Origin: Claveliimonas intestinigallinarum
GTDB lineage: Bacteria > Bacillota > Clostridia > Lachnospirales > Lachnospiraceae
Length of the DNA stretch: 64,000 nt
Assembly (NCBI GenBank): GCA_019115145.1
Contig: DXED01000032.1
Coordinates: 1-64,000 of the forward strand
Direction of reading: 5' to 3'
Positions 32,611-40,761 of the stretch are shown piece after piece. Below the pieces are notes generated by a model. The model was not told the origin of the DNA. It saw nothing but the letters and a program-made list of their open reading frames with translations, and ran no database searches. Each line of letters begins with the position of its first letter. Position 1 is the first letter of the stretch. Both the position numbers and the translations under genes were made by a program.

Positions 32611-32644
32611 TTCGATATTCTCCTTTCACTGTTTCGTACTTCTT

Positions 32645-32920
32645 TTAGCTGTTTTCCGGCTTTGCATAGGTCGTCATTTCTTCCTGCAGGGTAACCAGAT
32701 GGTCCCGTCCATTGTTGTAAAGGCTGGTAAGCGCCGCCCGGTAAGTATCGAAGTTCTTTACATACTCCGAGCGCTTCGGTCCTTTCCACACGCTTTCATT
32801 CATCATAGCCGACTCAATCTCTCCCATCCGGTCAATCTGTTTGCTCAGGTCGCTTAAGATCTCTGACAAATGGTCTGCTGCCGCCTTCATGGCTGTAAAA
32901 TTCACTTCATATCCTGACAT
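32645..32920 (-). CDS. WXG100 family protein
   Basis: This 91-residue two-helix protein has the turn SVWKGPKRSEYVKN and a YxxxE-like arrangement in the C-terminal helix (YNNGRDHLVTLQEEMTTY). It keeps Trp and Gly of the WxG turn. It is probably a secreted small substrate or a partner of a neighbouring WXG protein. RBS GGAGGAAAAAAG precedes the start. Confidence 0.75.
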   Translation of the reverse strand: MSGYEVNFTAMKAAADHLSEILSDLSKQIDRMGEIESAMMNESVWKGPKRSEYVKNFDTYRAALTSLYNNGRDHLVTLQEEMTTYAKPENS

Positions 32921-32938
32921 CTTTTTTCCTCCTTCTGT

Positions 32939-33256
32939 TTAAAAACTCCGGCTGCTGCCGCCGTGTTCCGTCAGTCTGCTTAGTTCCAGGCTCTTGATTT
33001 TTTCTGCCTCTTCCCTGATGGCCTCCGCAATCTTCCCAATGCCGGTGGCCGTCTGTTTCATCTGTTCCTGCCGTTCATCGACCTTCTGAATATAAAGAGA
33101 AGCATTCTCTCCTTTCCAGCCCGAGACCAGGTCTGCTGTCATGGCGCCAAGGCTGTTGGAGGCAAGGCCCCTCATCTCCGAGGCAATGTTTTCCAGTTCT
33201 TTGGCCTGCCCGGTAGCCCTATTGTACTCAAGCTCTATCTCCCATCTGGTTTTCAA
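32939..33256 (-). CDS. WXG100-like protein
   Basis: This 105-residue two-helix protein has the turn SGWKGENASLYIQKVDE, keeping Trp-x-Gly. The first helix starts after a short basic segment (MKTRWEIELEYNRA). The second is Glu/Lys-rich and followed by a Ser/Gly/Arg tail (TEHGGSSRSF). Part of the run of five short WXG genes. Confidence 0.72.
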   Translation of the reverse strand: MKTRWEIELEYNRATGQAKELENIASEMRGLASNSLGAMTADLVSGWKGENASLYIQKVDERQEQMKQTATGIGKIAEAIREEAEKIKSLELSRLTEHGGSSRSF

Positions 33257-33269
33257 ACTGTCACCTCCT

Positions 33270-33599
33270 CTACTGCATGGTAAATTCCGAAAGTGCTTCG
33301 GCCAGCGCCTGTGCAGCTCCTATAGTGCTTCTGGCGATTCCCGCCCGTTTCATCAGCTCCTGGGGGTATTCTTCAAACATATGAAGGGTGTCCTCCACCT
33401 GCCGGAAGCGCTCCTCGAAGGCCTTCCGATACGCTTCCCTCCCTTCGCCTTCCCAGTAGCTGGAAGTGTTTTTTATCAGTTCATTCATGGTTTCCAGCTG
33501 GGCGCGGTACCGGGCTATCCGTTCCGTGGCCAGCTCCGCCCTGCTTTCCAGGTGCTCTGCGTCAATTTTTACAGTTCCCGGAAATACCAGTTCTGCCAT
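33270..33599 (-). CDS. WXG100-like protein
   Basis: Started at the ATG at 33597-33599 (AAGGGAGGAAACCGT before it), it has 109 residues. An ATG seven codons earlier overlaps the previous gene's stop but has a weaker site. The helix-turn-helix has SYWEGEGREAYRKA at the turn, then a long helix (FRQVEDTLHMFEEYPQELMK). A family member with a slightly long N-terminal strand-like start (LVFPGTVKIDAEHLE) that resembles the next gene upstream (VKIDTARLERD). Confidence 0.72.
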   Translation of the reverse strand: MAELVFPGTVKIDAEHLESRAELATERIARYRAQLETMNELIKNTSSYWEGEGREAYRKAFEERFRQVEDTLHMFEEYPQELMKRAGIARSTIGAAQALAEALSEFTMQ

Positions 33600-33616
33600 A
33601 CGGTTTCCTCCCTTCC

Positions 33617-33913
33617 TCAAAGCTTCTGAATCAGATTTCTTACCTGCTCTTCGCAGCCTGTATAGTCCCTCTGTGACTGCCGAAGTGACTCCAGATAAAC
33701 GGTCAGGCTCTGTCCAGCCTGCACCATCTGCTCAAAGCTCTGGTTAAAGTTACTGACAAACGTATCGTGGCTCGGCCCTTCCCAGGACTGATGCAGCTCC
33801 TCCACGCTTTCCTTCATCTCCTGCAGACACTTCTCCAGCTCCCGGATCCCGCTCTCAAACTGGGAGCAGTCCCGCTCCAGCCGGGCTGTGTCTATTTTTA
33901 CTGTCTGTGCCAT
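33617..33913 (-). CDS. WXG100 family protein (EsxA-like)
   Basis: This 98-residue protein has a clear WXG hairpin with the turn HQSWEGPSHDTFVSN. It is the WXG gene nearest to YukD and EssC, the place EsxA usually takes, and is the best candidate for the core secreted dimer. Its N-terminal VKIDTARLERDCSQFESGI resembles the adjoining paralogue, which suggests local duplication. Confidence 0.8.
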   Translation of the reverse strand: MAQTVKIDTARLERDCSQFESGIRELEKCLQEMKESVEELHQSWEGPSHDTFVSNFNQSFEQMVQAGQSLTVYLESLRQSQRDYTGCEEQVRNLIQKL

Positions 33914-33926
33914 AGCCTTCCTCCTT

Positions 33927-34175
33927 CTATATCAGCATCAGCTGACTGCCCTGCTTTGTACGACATTCATACAACGTCTTTCCCAGAGGGAGTATCCGGT
34001 GTCTGCCGCAGTCGCACAGCAGCAGGGGACTTTCCTCTGTTTTCCAGGTTTTCTGCTCATACTGGGCGATAACGGCAGCTATCTCTTCGATGATCACCTT
34101 TACCTTCGCGTTTTCATTTAAGCTGAATTCATATGTTTTTTCCAGGGCCGGAACCTGAATTTCCACATGTAACAT
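33927..34175 (-). CDS. YukD/EsaB ubiquitin-like type VII protein
   Basis: This 82-residue protein has the ubiquitin-like beta-grasp pattern of YukD/EsaB: LHVEIQVPALEKTYEFSLNE, VKVIIEEIAAVI, then SPLLLCDCGRHRILPLGKTL and a final strand. It lacks a C-terminal Gly-Gly, as is normal for the family. In Bacillus and Staphylococcus it is a core cytosolic component or regulator of the ESX/Ess machine. Here it lies eight bases downstream of essC, which supports the type VII assignment. Confidence 0.82.
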   Translation of the reverse strand: MLHVEIQVPALEKTYEFSLNENAKVKVIIEEIAAVIAQYEQKTWKTEESPLLLCDCGRHRILPLGKTLYECRTKQGSQLMLI

Positions 34176-34183
34176 GCTTTCAC

Positions 34184-37100
34184 CTACTTTCCTGCCAGGG
34201 GAATCTTCACTCGTCCGGTAAGGGCAGGATTCTCTCCAGCCGCCAGCCAGCCGGTTCCCCGTCTCTCGGCGCGGCTCTTCTGAGCCAGTCCGCCCATATA
34301 GTCAAAGTCCAGAATATCCTGGTCGGAAGCGCCGCCGCCAAAGAGGATACCTTCCCCGTCCTTTACAAAGGCCCGGAAAAATTCTCTATTGCGGCTTCCG
34401 TATCCGCCTTCTCCCTGGTATTCCGCAAACATGTAAATTCGGTGCATTCTGCCTTTGTTGGCCAGCATCTCAAAGAATCCGGCCATATTCGGCTTCCCTT
34501 CTCCCGGTTCATACAGAATATTCAGGAAGGCCTCCATATCCTGGATGAAAATGAAAATGGCCTCTTCCGCTTTCATCTCTTCGTAGATTTCCGCTTCATC
34601 CATTCCATCTGCCGCAAGGGCCGCCTTTTTCTGGTTTCTCTTCTGGATTTCCGGCATCAGTCCGTGGAAGTATTCCAGAATCTCTTCCGGCGTCTTCAGA
34701 TACACCGCCTGGCTTTCCTTCGCGGTTCTTTCCAGAACGCCGCTTTCGTCAATAACCGAAAGTCTGCCGCCTTTTTCTCCGGCCATCCGGATAACGGTCT
34801 GAAGGAAATTGGTTTTCCCGGTTCTCCGTTTTCCCATGACCAGATAGCAGTAGAACCGGCTCATATCCAGCGCCGCCACTTCTCCGCTTGCCATATGATA
34901 GCCGATGGGGAGCATCCGGTCGTCGGACAGCAGCTTTTTTACCTGGGGAAGCTGTGAGAATTCGCTGTAAACCGGCTCTTCGGGAACCTCCGGCACTGCC
35001 GGCGCCCTCTCGCCGTCCCAGGCCCCGCTCATGTCCCGGCACTTCTTCTGAATGAGTTCCAGTCTCCGGTAATCATCCTCCGCCTTTACGGCCACTGCGG
35101 TCTGGAATTCCAGCATTCTGCCGAACACAGTCAGCAGGCCTCTCCCTTTGTACCGGGTATCGGGCAGGATGTTCACCCTTCCGGACTTTAATACATCCGC
35201 ATACTGGTATTTATCGTTCATGGCCAGGCAGACGGCGCCCCGGATGTTATCTGTAATGGCTGCGGGCAGCTCGCTGCTTCCGTAAGCGTTTGCGGAGATA
35301 ACCAAGTACATGCCGCAGGCGGTGCCTTCTTTTACCAGCTCCAGAATGGCGGCCTGATATTTATTGTCCGTTTTCTCCCGGAAGGAACCATACTGATCCA
35401 GTACAATCACGATGGCCGGAAGCACCGGTCCGTTTGCCCGGATATACTGGGTAAAGGTTCCGCCCCGCAGAATAGCTTTTCTCTCGTTCAGAATCCGTTT
35501 CATCATATAGAAGAAGCGTGCCAGTTTCTCCGGCTGATTTTCGTAAATGATGTCCCCGGTATGGGCATCTCCCTCAAAAGCACCCAGCATATGACTGCTG
35601 AAGTCCACTCCATATACATGAAGCATCTGCGGGCTGTAGCGGGTAATCAGAGAGTACACCAGGGTCTGCAAAAAGGTACTCTTTCCGGAGCCCACGGTCC
35701 CACATACAGCGTAGTGGCCATTTTCTGCCAGATTCAGCACTACCGGAGCCTGCCTCTGGTTCTCCGGATCGTCATACATTCCCACCACGGCTTCCAGGCT
35801 CCAGTCCTCTCCGGTAAAGCCCCTCCATTCCCCGGTAAATTCTTCCTGCTGGTACCTGGGGATGGTCTGAAGGGGAATTGTCTGGGGAAGCACCGGAAGC
35901 CACAGTTTGTGCTGAGCCTTCCTCTCCTGGCTTACCGGGATATCCGCAATATAGTCCACAACCGCATCCAGCTGGGTCTTTTCCCTGCTCTCCGGATATT
36001 TGAGGCCGGTTATCTCCGCCCGATCCAGAAGCTTTTCCGCCAGCTCTTCCCCGTCTGTCTCCCCTTTTCTGGCCCCGCATTCGTAGCAGGCCTCCAGAAA
36101 ATTCCATATTTTCCCGGTATTGGCCTCGCTCTGGGGATAATCTGTTCCCTGGCTCCAGAGAACCTGGTAAAAGGCCTGGCAGATTGCCTCTCCCTTTCCC
36201 GTACTGCCCAGGCAGGTTTCCAGGGAGGTGCCCTGCTCTATTAAAATCCTTTCCAGAAGCTTCCAGAGTCTCTCCAGCCACTCTTTCTTCCTCTGTTTCT
36301 TCTGCTTCATCCTCTGGTGATTGCCCACCAGAATTGTATCTCCGGTCAGCCGGTACATCCGCGCAAGCTCGGTGCTGTCGTTATCCATGTCTTTATCATA
36401 CACCGCCCCGCTCCAGGCTGACTGGAACAGCTCATAAGTGCCGCCTTCTCCCACCTTCAGGTAGCCCCGCCCAGTCTGCCGGATATAGACGGCATCGTCT
36501 TTTCTCAGCATATCCATACTGTCCTGGCGGCTCTCCACCTTCAGGCAGAGGCGAAACTTCATGTTGGAACTGATATTGTCGTCCACGACGCCCCCCGGCT
36601 TCTGGGTGGAAAGGATCAGGTGCACCCCAAGGCTTCTGCCGATAGTGGCAATATGGATGACCTCCTTCATAAATTCCGGCCGTTCCTTTTTCAGTTCCGC
36701 GAATTCATCAATCACCAGCACAAGATGGGGCATGGGCTGACGGATTTCCCGGTTCTTATACCGGCGGATATAGGTGTCTATCTTAGTGACTCCGTTTTCC
36801 CGGAACACGGCCTGGCGCCGGTTCAGTTCACTTTTCAGGGAAATCAGGGCCCGGTCTATCTCACTGCCGGACAGGTTGGAAATCTGTCCCTGCATATGGG
36901 GAAGCCGGGTAAACAGATCTGCCATACCGCCGCCCTTGTAATCAATAATAAAAAAGCTTAAATCTTCCGGGCTGAAATTCACGGCCAGGGCCAGCAGCAG
37001 CGTCTGCAAGGTCTCGCTTTTTCCGGATCCTGTGGTTCCGGCTACCAGTCCATGGGGGCCGTCGCCCTCCGCCCCGGCCTCAGAGCCGTCGTGGATATCC

Positions 37101-39193
37101 AGATAGCAGAGACTTCCTCCTTCTCTTACACCGAAGGGTACCTTCATGCTCTCATAGACACGGCTGTTCTTCCACCGCTCTTCCACCTGCAGTTCCTCCG
37201 GCGTATGTACCCCGTACATCTCAAAGAACGTGACAGTATCCGGAATTTTGGCATTCTGACCCATGGGCCGTACCTGGACAGCCGCCAGGGTATGGGCATA
37301 CTGCCCCAGCTGATGAGGGCTCACCGCGTCCAGGTGAAGGGGCCGCACCTTCCGCATTCCCTCTTCTGCGGAGACAATGGCCGTTTCTGTTCCCTCATTC
37401 TGTATATAAATCTCACAGGCGTTGGGGAGCTCCTCCCTGCGCTCCGTGCAGACAATCGTCGTAACTCCCAGATATTCTCCATTATCCAGAAGGGCTTCCT
37501 CCGGCGGGGTATTTTCCAGCAGCTTTCTGTCCAGGGCAAAAATCAGATACCGGGGAAGGGGCGCTTTCTCATTTCCTCCATGGGACTGCCGACTCTGTTT
37601 GGCGCGGATCATCTGGCTGATTCCCAGAAGAAGTCCTGCCGCGCTTTCCGGGCCGTCCGCCGCATACCGGATATTTTTTTCCTCGTCCCACAAATGAGGA
37701 AACCATTTCACCGTTTCCAGAAGTTCCCTCTGCTCCGGGCTGTTTCTGTCACAGAGGAACACCATCTTTACATCCGTATAGCTACAGGAAGAGGTTATCT
37801 GTGCCAGCAGGGCACGCAGCACGCTGTAAATCCCGGCCTTCTTTTCTCCTCCCGTAATTCCCAGGATCCGGCAGCCTTCTAGATCCACTCCCACGGGTGC
37901 TCCTTTCAGCACCTGGTAGGTATCCCGGATCCGGGCCGGTTCTTCCGCCAGGGTATCGCGAATCAGGGTAAACCGTTCTCTGGGAATCCGGATATCCATC
38001 TGCTGATCCCGTTCTCCGGTTCCCAGACGGAAAAACAGGAAATCCGACTGTGTATCGTTTCGGTTCCAGAGCCGCCCGGAATCTGTCCCGAAAGTGGTGC
38101 ATCTGCCACCATCCGGATACTGCCGTATCATTTCCTGCAGGTTCCGGCTGGTCTTCTCCTTAATTTCCTCTTCTTTTTTCTGCAGATATTCACTGTATGC
38201 CTGGAATCTCTGCTCCTCTTCCTCCACCGCCTTTTTCTTCTGGGCATTCATGTTCATCCAGGCCCAAAAGGCCCCGATGACGGCAGAGCCAAGCATGGTA
38301 ATCAGACCGATTATAAGACCTCCCATTCCCGTGATAATCACTCCGATCAGCATGGGGATAGCCATGGTAATGGACGGGCCGATGGTCATGAGAAGGGAGC
38401 GTTCCCCCTGGTTTTTCGGTGCCGGAGGCGCTTCAATTTCCACCGGCTCGATCTCATATTCCGGCAGAACCCTGGTAGGCCTGTTAAAGTATCCGTCGTT
38501 CCTCTCCTCTTCTTCGCTATAAAGCTGAAGACTGGAAAGCCATTTAATCCGCTCGTTGTCTGCCAGCTTCAGTTCTTTTCCGTAAACTGCCTCCTGGCAG
38601 GAGCTGACCGCTAGAATATCTCCCAGAAAAATCATCCGCAGCCCATATATCTCTATCTCATCTCCCGGCTCCAGGGCAATCCAGGAGCCTCTTAACTGAT
38701 GATGGTTATAGAAGCTGCCGTTTGCGCTTCCCAGATCCTCGTAAATCCAGCGATCTGTCCTTTTCAGGCGGCCATGGTGTCTGGACACCAGTCCCGCCCG
38801 CTGGAACTGTATGGTATTATCCGGGCCGCTTCCTACCGTCACCGTCTGATTTTTATCCAGGGAAAATTTCCGGTACACGGGGATCGTGTTCCCTTTCCGC
38901 TGGGCTATCATCAGCAAACGGCTCCCCCTTTTGGAAGTCAGCATCAGGATCTCATTTTCATGTACTTTGTGCAGGAAAAACACTTCGTTCTTCCAATGAA
39001 CGGAATACTCCCTGGATTCCGGGAAGCACCATTCCCCGTCCAGTGCTTCCAGATGAAGGGTAATATCCTCCGGTATCTGAAACAGGTCGCCGGAAATCCG
39101 GATACTGCACTGCTCCTGTGAAACAGGAGGCAAATCAAACACCTGGAAATATTTCATTCCGTAAACTGCCAGTCTTATCTCGCCGCTTTGCAT
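34184..39193 (-). CDS. essC: EssC-type FtsK/SpoIIIE ATPase with FHA domain
   Basis: This is the 1669-residue motor and channel subunit of a type VII secretion system. The ATG at 39191-39193 has AAGGAGG six bases upstream. Residues 100-190 form an FHA domain with TVGSGPDN, SRHHGRL (Ser137-His139) and GSANGSF (Asn158-Gly159), the phospho-threonine pocket residues. Two spans (about 268-313) cross the membrane. Three FtsK ATPase domains follow. D1 has GTTGSGKSE (718-726) and VLVIDEF (Asp829-Glu830); D2 has GTVGSGKST (about 1165), but Asp-Gln in its Walker B; D3 has GKRRTGKTN and a weak Walker B. An Asp-Gln Walker B is expected in a regulatory rather than hydrolytic module. First gene of the 17.5-kb unit. 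Confidence 0.95.
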   Translation of the reverse strand: MQSGEIRLAVYGMKYFQVFDLPPVSQEQCSIRISGDLFQIPEDITLHLEALDGEWCFPESREYSVHWKNEVFFLHKVHENEILMLTSKRGSRLLMIAQRKGNTIPVYRKFSLDKNQTVTVGSGPDNTIQFQRAGLVSRHHGRLKRTDRWIYEDLGSANGSFYNHHQLRGSWIALEPGDEIEIYGLRMIFLGDILAVSSCQEAVYGKELKLADNERIKWLSSLQLYSEEEERNDGYFNRPTRVLPEYEIEPVEIEAPPAPKNQGERSLLMTIGPSITMAIPMLIGVIITGMGGLIIGLITMLGSAVIGAFWAWMNMNAQKKKAVEEEEQRFQAYSEYLQKKEEEIKEKTSRNLQEMIRQYPDGGRCTTFGTDSGRLWNRNDTQSDFLFFRLGTGERDQQMDIRIPRERFTLIRDTLAEEPARIRDTYQVLKGAPVGVDLEGCRILGITGGEKKAGIYSVLRALLAQITSSCSYTDVKMVFLCDRNSPEQRELLETVKWFPHLWDEEKNIRYAADGPESAAGLLLGISQMIRAKQSRQSHGGNEKAPLPRYLIFALDRKLLENTPPEEALLDNGEYLGVTTIVCTERREELPNACEIYIQNEGTETAIVSAEEGMRKVRPLHLDAVSPHQLGQYAHTLAAVQVRPMGQNAKIPDTVTFFEMYGVHTPEELQVEERWKNSRVYESMKVPFGVREGGSLCYLDIHDGSEAGAEGDGPHGLVAGTTGSGKSETLQTLLLALAVNFSPEDLSFFIIDYKGGGMADLFTRLPHMQGQISNLSGSEIDRALISLKSELNRRQAVFRENGVTKIDTYIRRYKNREIRQPMPHLVLVIDEFAELKKERPEFMKEVIHIATIGRSLGVHLILSTQKPGGVVDDNISSNMKFRLCLKVESRQDSMDMLRKDDAVYIRQTGRGYLKVGEGGTYELFQSAWSGAVYDKDMDNDSTELARMYRLTGDTILVGNHQRMKQKKQRKKEWLERLWKLLERILIEQGTSLETCLGSTGKGEAICQAFYQVLWSQGTDYPQSEANTGKIWNFLEACYECGARKGETDGEELAEKLLDRAEITGLKYPESREKTQLDAVVDYIADIPVSQERKAQHKLWLPVLPQTIPLQTIPRYQQEEFTGEWRGFTGEDWSLEAVVGMYDDPENQRQAPVVLNLAENGHYAVCGTVGSGKSTFLQTLVYSLITRYSPQMLHVYGVDFSSHMLGAFEGDAHTGDIIYENQPEKLARFFYMMKRILNERKAILRGGTFTQYIRANGPVLPAIVIVLDQYGSFREKTDNKYQAAILELVKEGTACGMYLVISANAYGSSELPAAITDNIRGAVCLAMNDKYQYADVLKSGRVNILPDTRYKGRGLLTVFGRMLEFQTAVAVKAEDDYRRLELIQKKCRDMSGAWDGERAPAVPEVPEEPVYSEFSQLPQVKKLLSDDRMLPIGYHMASGEVAALDMSRFYCYLVMGKRRTGKTNFLQTVIRMAGEKGGRLSVIDESGVLERTAKESQAVYLKTPEEILEYFHGLMPEIQKRNQKKAALAADGMDEAEIYEEMKAEEAIFIFIQDMEAFLNILYEPGEGKPNMAGFFEMLANKGRMHRIYMFAEYQGEGGYGSRNREFFRAFVKDGEGILFGGGASDQDILDFDYMGGLAQKSRAERRGTGWLAAGENPALTGRVKIPLAGK

Positions 39194-39249
39194 ATTCTCC
39201 TCCTTATGACGATAACTCACCGTCTGACCCGGACCTGCCACATACCACA

Positions 39250-39289
39250 AAAGAGCGCAGAATGACTCTTTCTGTCATCTGCGCTCTTT
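39250..39289 (-). terminator. Terminator-like hairpin in the essC leader (possible attenuator)
   Basis: AAAGAGCGCAG (39250-39260) pairs with CTGCGCTCTTT (39279-39289). After a small bulge, TGAC (39263-39266) pairs with GTCA (39274-39277). On the minus strand TTTTGTGG follows. It lies 57 bases before the essC start and downstream of the strong promoter at 39394-39422, so it must be read through, or controlled, for the secretion genes to be expressed. Confidence 0.7.
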
Positions 39290-39319
39290 CTCATCCATTC
39301 CTTTTATACTGTTAGCCAT
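39275..39319 (-). CDS. Possible 14-residue leader peptide before essC
   Basis: ATG at 39317-39319 opens MANSIKGMDEKERR and stops with TGA at 39275-39277, inside the loop-proximal part of the hairpin stem. A GGGGGGAAACGGAC stretch precedes the ATG. A ribosome on this frame would cover the 5' arm of the hairpin and keep it from forming. This is suggestive geometry only; the frame is short and could be chance. Confidence 0.3.
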   Translation of the reverse strand: MANSIKGMDEKERR

Positions 39320-39384
39320 GTCCGTTTCCCCCCGGTGTCATATTATTTCTTAGCTCGTAACAATCCGTCTGGTATCTTTTTGTC

Positions 39385-39621
39385 TTAATATTCATTATAC
39401 AGAGTATCCGTAAAACCGTCAATATAGGAGGGACGGCCAAGCTCCCGGATGAACGCTTCCAGAGCGCCGATCCCGGCTGCGGCCAGCACCGTGGCCACTG
39501 CCGGCCGGGTCAGGGCATAGCAGGGATTGACGCTGAACATAAGCACCTCGATGGCGCCGCTCTTTACCGCCGCCAGGGCCACCTCCGGGTTGTGGCTGGA
39601 CAGGCCGATGTGGCGGATCAC
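39385..39621 (-). pseudogene. Fe-S aldo/keto reductase remnant with internal deletion
   Basis: A GTG-initiated frame reads VIRHIGLSSHNPEVALAAVK and GAIEVLMFSVNPCYAL, the middle of a 4Fe-4S aldo/keto reductase barrel. It jumps directly to RPAVATVLAAAGIGALEAFI, a C-terminal segment, and ends within 80 residues. The N-terminal catalytic half and the cysteine motifs are absent. It lies 12 bases after the LysR stop. The type VII promoter lies inside its 3' end. Confidence 0.7.
39394..39422 (-). promoter_or_regulatory. Strong promoter for the type VII operon
   Basis: On the minus strand TTGACG (39417-39422), a 17-base spacer and TATAAT (39394-39399). It lies in the last codons of the dead aldo/keto reductase and points at essC, with a leader of about 190 bases. 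No better promoter is visible between the hairpin and essC. Confidence 0.65.
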
Positions 39622-39632
39622 TCCCCGCTATT

Positions 39633-40565
39633 TCAGCTCTCCTGGTCCCGGCAGTCATCCCGGGGCTCCCCGAGGAGGCCCCGCAGCATGCGGGCAAACT
39701 CCTCGATATAGTAATTGCTCTGCTCCTTGACCCAGAACAGGCAGTAGTTTCTCTCCAGCTGCCTGCCGCCCTGCATGATGGGGAGCCGCCGGATCGCCGC
39801 GCCGGCAGGGGGCAGGGTCCCCACGCTCTCGATGGGCAGAAAGCCTCTGTTTCCCGCCACCATCAGCCGCCCCTCCTCCAGATTCTCGGCAAAGAGGAAG
39901 GTTCCCCCAAAGCCCAGCGTATTTTTAAAATAGTCCTCCTCCGTGTTCCGCTGTTCCCGGGAGGAGATCAGGATGCAGGGAGTCCTCTTCAGATCCTCCA
40001 GCTCCACGCTGGCCTGCCCCGCAAGCGGATGCCCAGCTGAGAGCTCCGCATAGCAGCCGCAGCGGAGGAGCTGATAGTTGGCATATTTGTCCGAAAAGGC
40101 CCTGCGCTGGTCATTCAGCACAAGGTCCACCCCTCCGAACCGGAGGAGGTCGTAAAGCTCCTCATGGGTCCCGTTCACGATATAGATCGACACCTCCGGG
40201 TAGAGCCGGGAGAACTCTGCCACCGCCTGGTTGAGCTCCTGGCCGCTGTAGCAGCGCAGATACCCGATGCGCAGCCGGAGCTCATCGTCCTGGCCGATGC
40301 GGATGGTCTGCCGCCGGATCTCATCCACCTCCTCCAGCACCCCTCTGCTCTGGGCGTAAAAGTATTCCCCCGCCGGGGTGAGGGAAAAGCGGCGGTTCTC
40401 CCTGTGGATCAGCTCCACCCCCAGCTCCTTTTCCAGCGCCCGTATCTGCTGGGAGATGGCTGACTGGGAGATATAGCACTGCTCCGCCGCCTCTGTAAAG
40501 CTGCCCCGGTCCACCACAGCCACAAAATATTTCATCTGTCTGAGCAGCAAAAAATCACCTTCCAT
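39633..40565 (-). CDS. LysR family transcriptional regulator
   Basis: This 310-residue LysR protein has the DNA-binding domain MKYFVAVVDRGSFTEAAEQC, YISQSAISQQIRALEKELGV and an effector domain. The start could also be a few codons in (LLLRQMKYF). It lies between the dehydrogenase tail and the aldo/keto reductase remnant, on the same strand as the redox cluster upstream. It may once have controlled the genes now deleted. It is also the last intact gene before the type VII operon, but the promoter and hairpin separate them. Confidence 0.88.
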   Translation of the reverse strand: MEGDFLLLRQMKYFVAVVDRGSFTEAAEQCYISQSAISQQIRALEKELGVELIHRENRRFSLTPAGEYFYAQSRGVLEEVDEIRRQTIRIGQDDELRLRIGYLRCYSGQELNQAVAEFSRLYPEVSIYIVNGTHEELYDLLRFGGVDLVLNDQRRAFSDKYANYQLLRCGCYAELSAGHPLAGQASVELEDLKRTPCILISSREQRNTEEDYFKNTLGFGGTFLFAENLEEGRLMVAGNRGFLPIESVGTLPPAGAAIRRLPIMQGGRQLERNYCLFWVKEQSNYYIEEFARMLRGLLGEPRDDCRDQES

Positions 40566-40656
40566 TTCACTGTCTGTACCTGCTTTTCAGTTACAGTCTA
40601 GCAAAAAGGAAGGCGGTTTGTCTACTGCGTACTTTTGTCTGCCGTATTTTGTCTTT

Positions 40657-40761
40657 CTATTCCTCCGGTCTTAAGGGGCCGTAGAAACAGGAGGCTGTGG
40701 CTCCCCCGTCAACGAGGAAATCTGCGCCTGTGATAAAGGCGCCCTTGCCGCTCATGAGCAG
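40657..40761 (-). pseudogene. Short-chain dehydrogenase C-terminal remnant fused to the upstream gene
   Basis: Directly after the TAG of the preceding gene the same frame continues LLMSGKGAFITGADFLVDGG, then ATASCFYGPLRPEE and a stop. GxFITGxxxxVDGG is the conserved C-terminal signature of short-chain dehydrogenases. The preceding residues EVGNVA, before the TAG, already belong to this dehydrogenase. So a deletion has joined the 3' end of the decarboxylase-like gene to a dehydrogenase tail, later closed by a stop. Confidence 0.8.

Noticed and set aside
21696..39250. Type VI secretion as explanation for the kinase, phosphatase and FHA set
   Set aside because: No Tss, Hcp, VgrG or ClpV homologue is present; EssC, YukD and WXG proteins define type VII.
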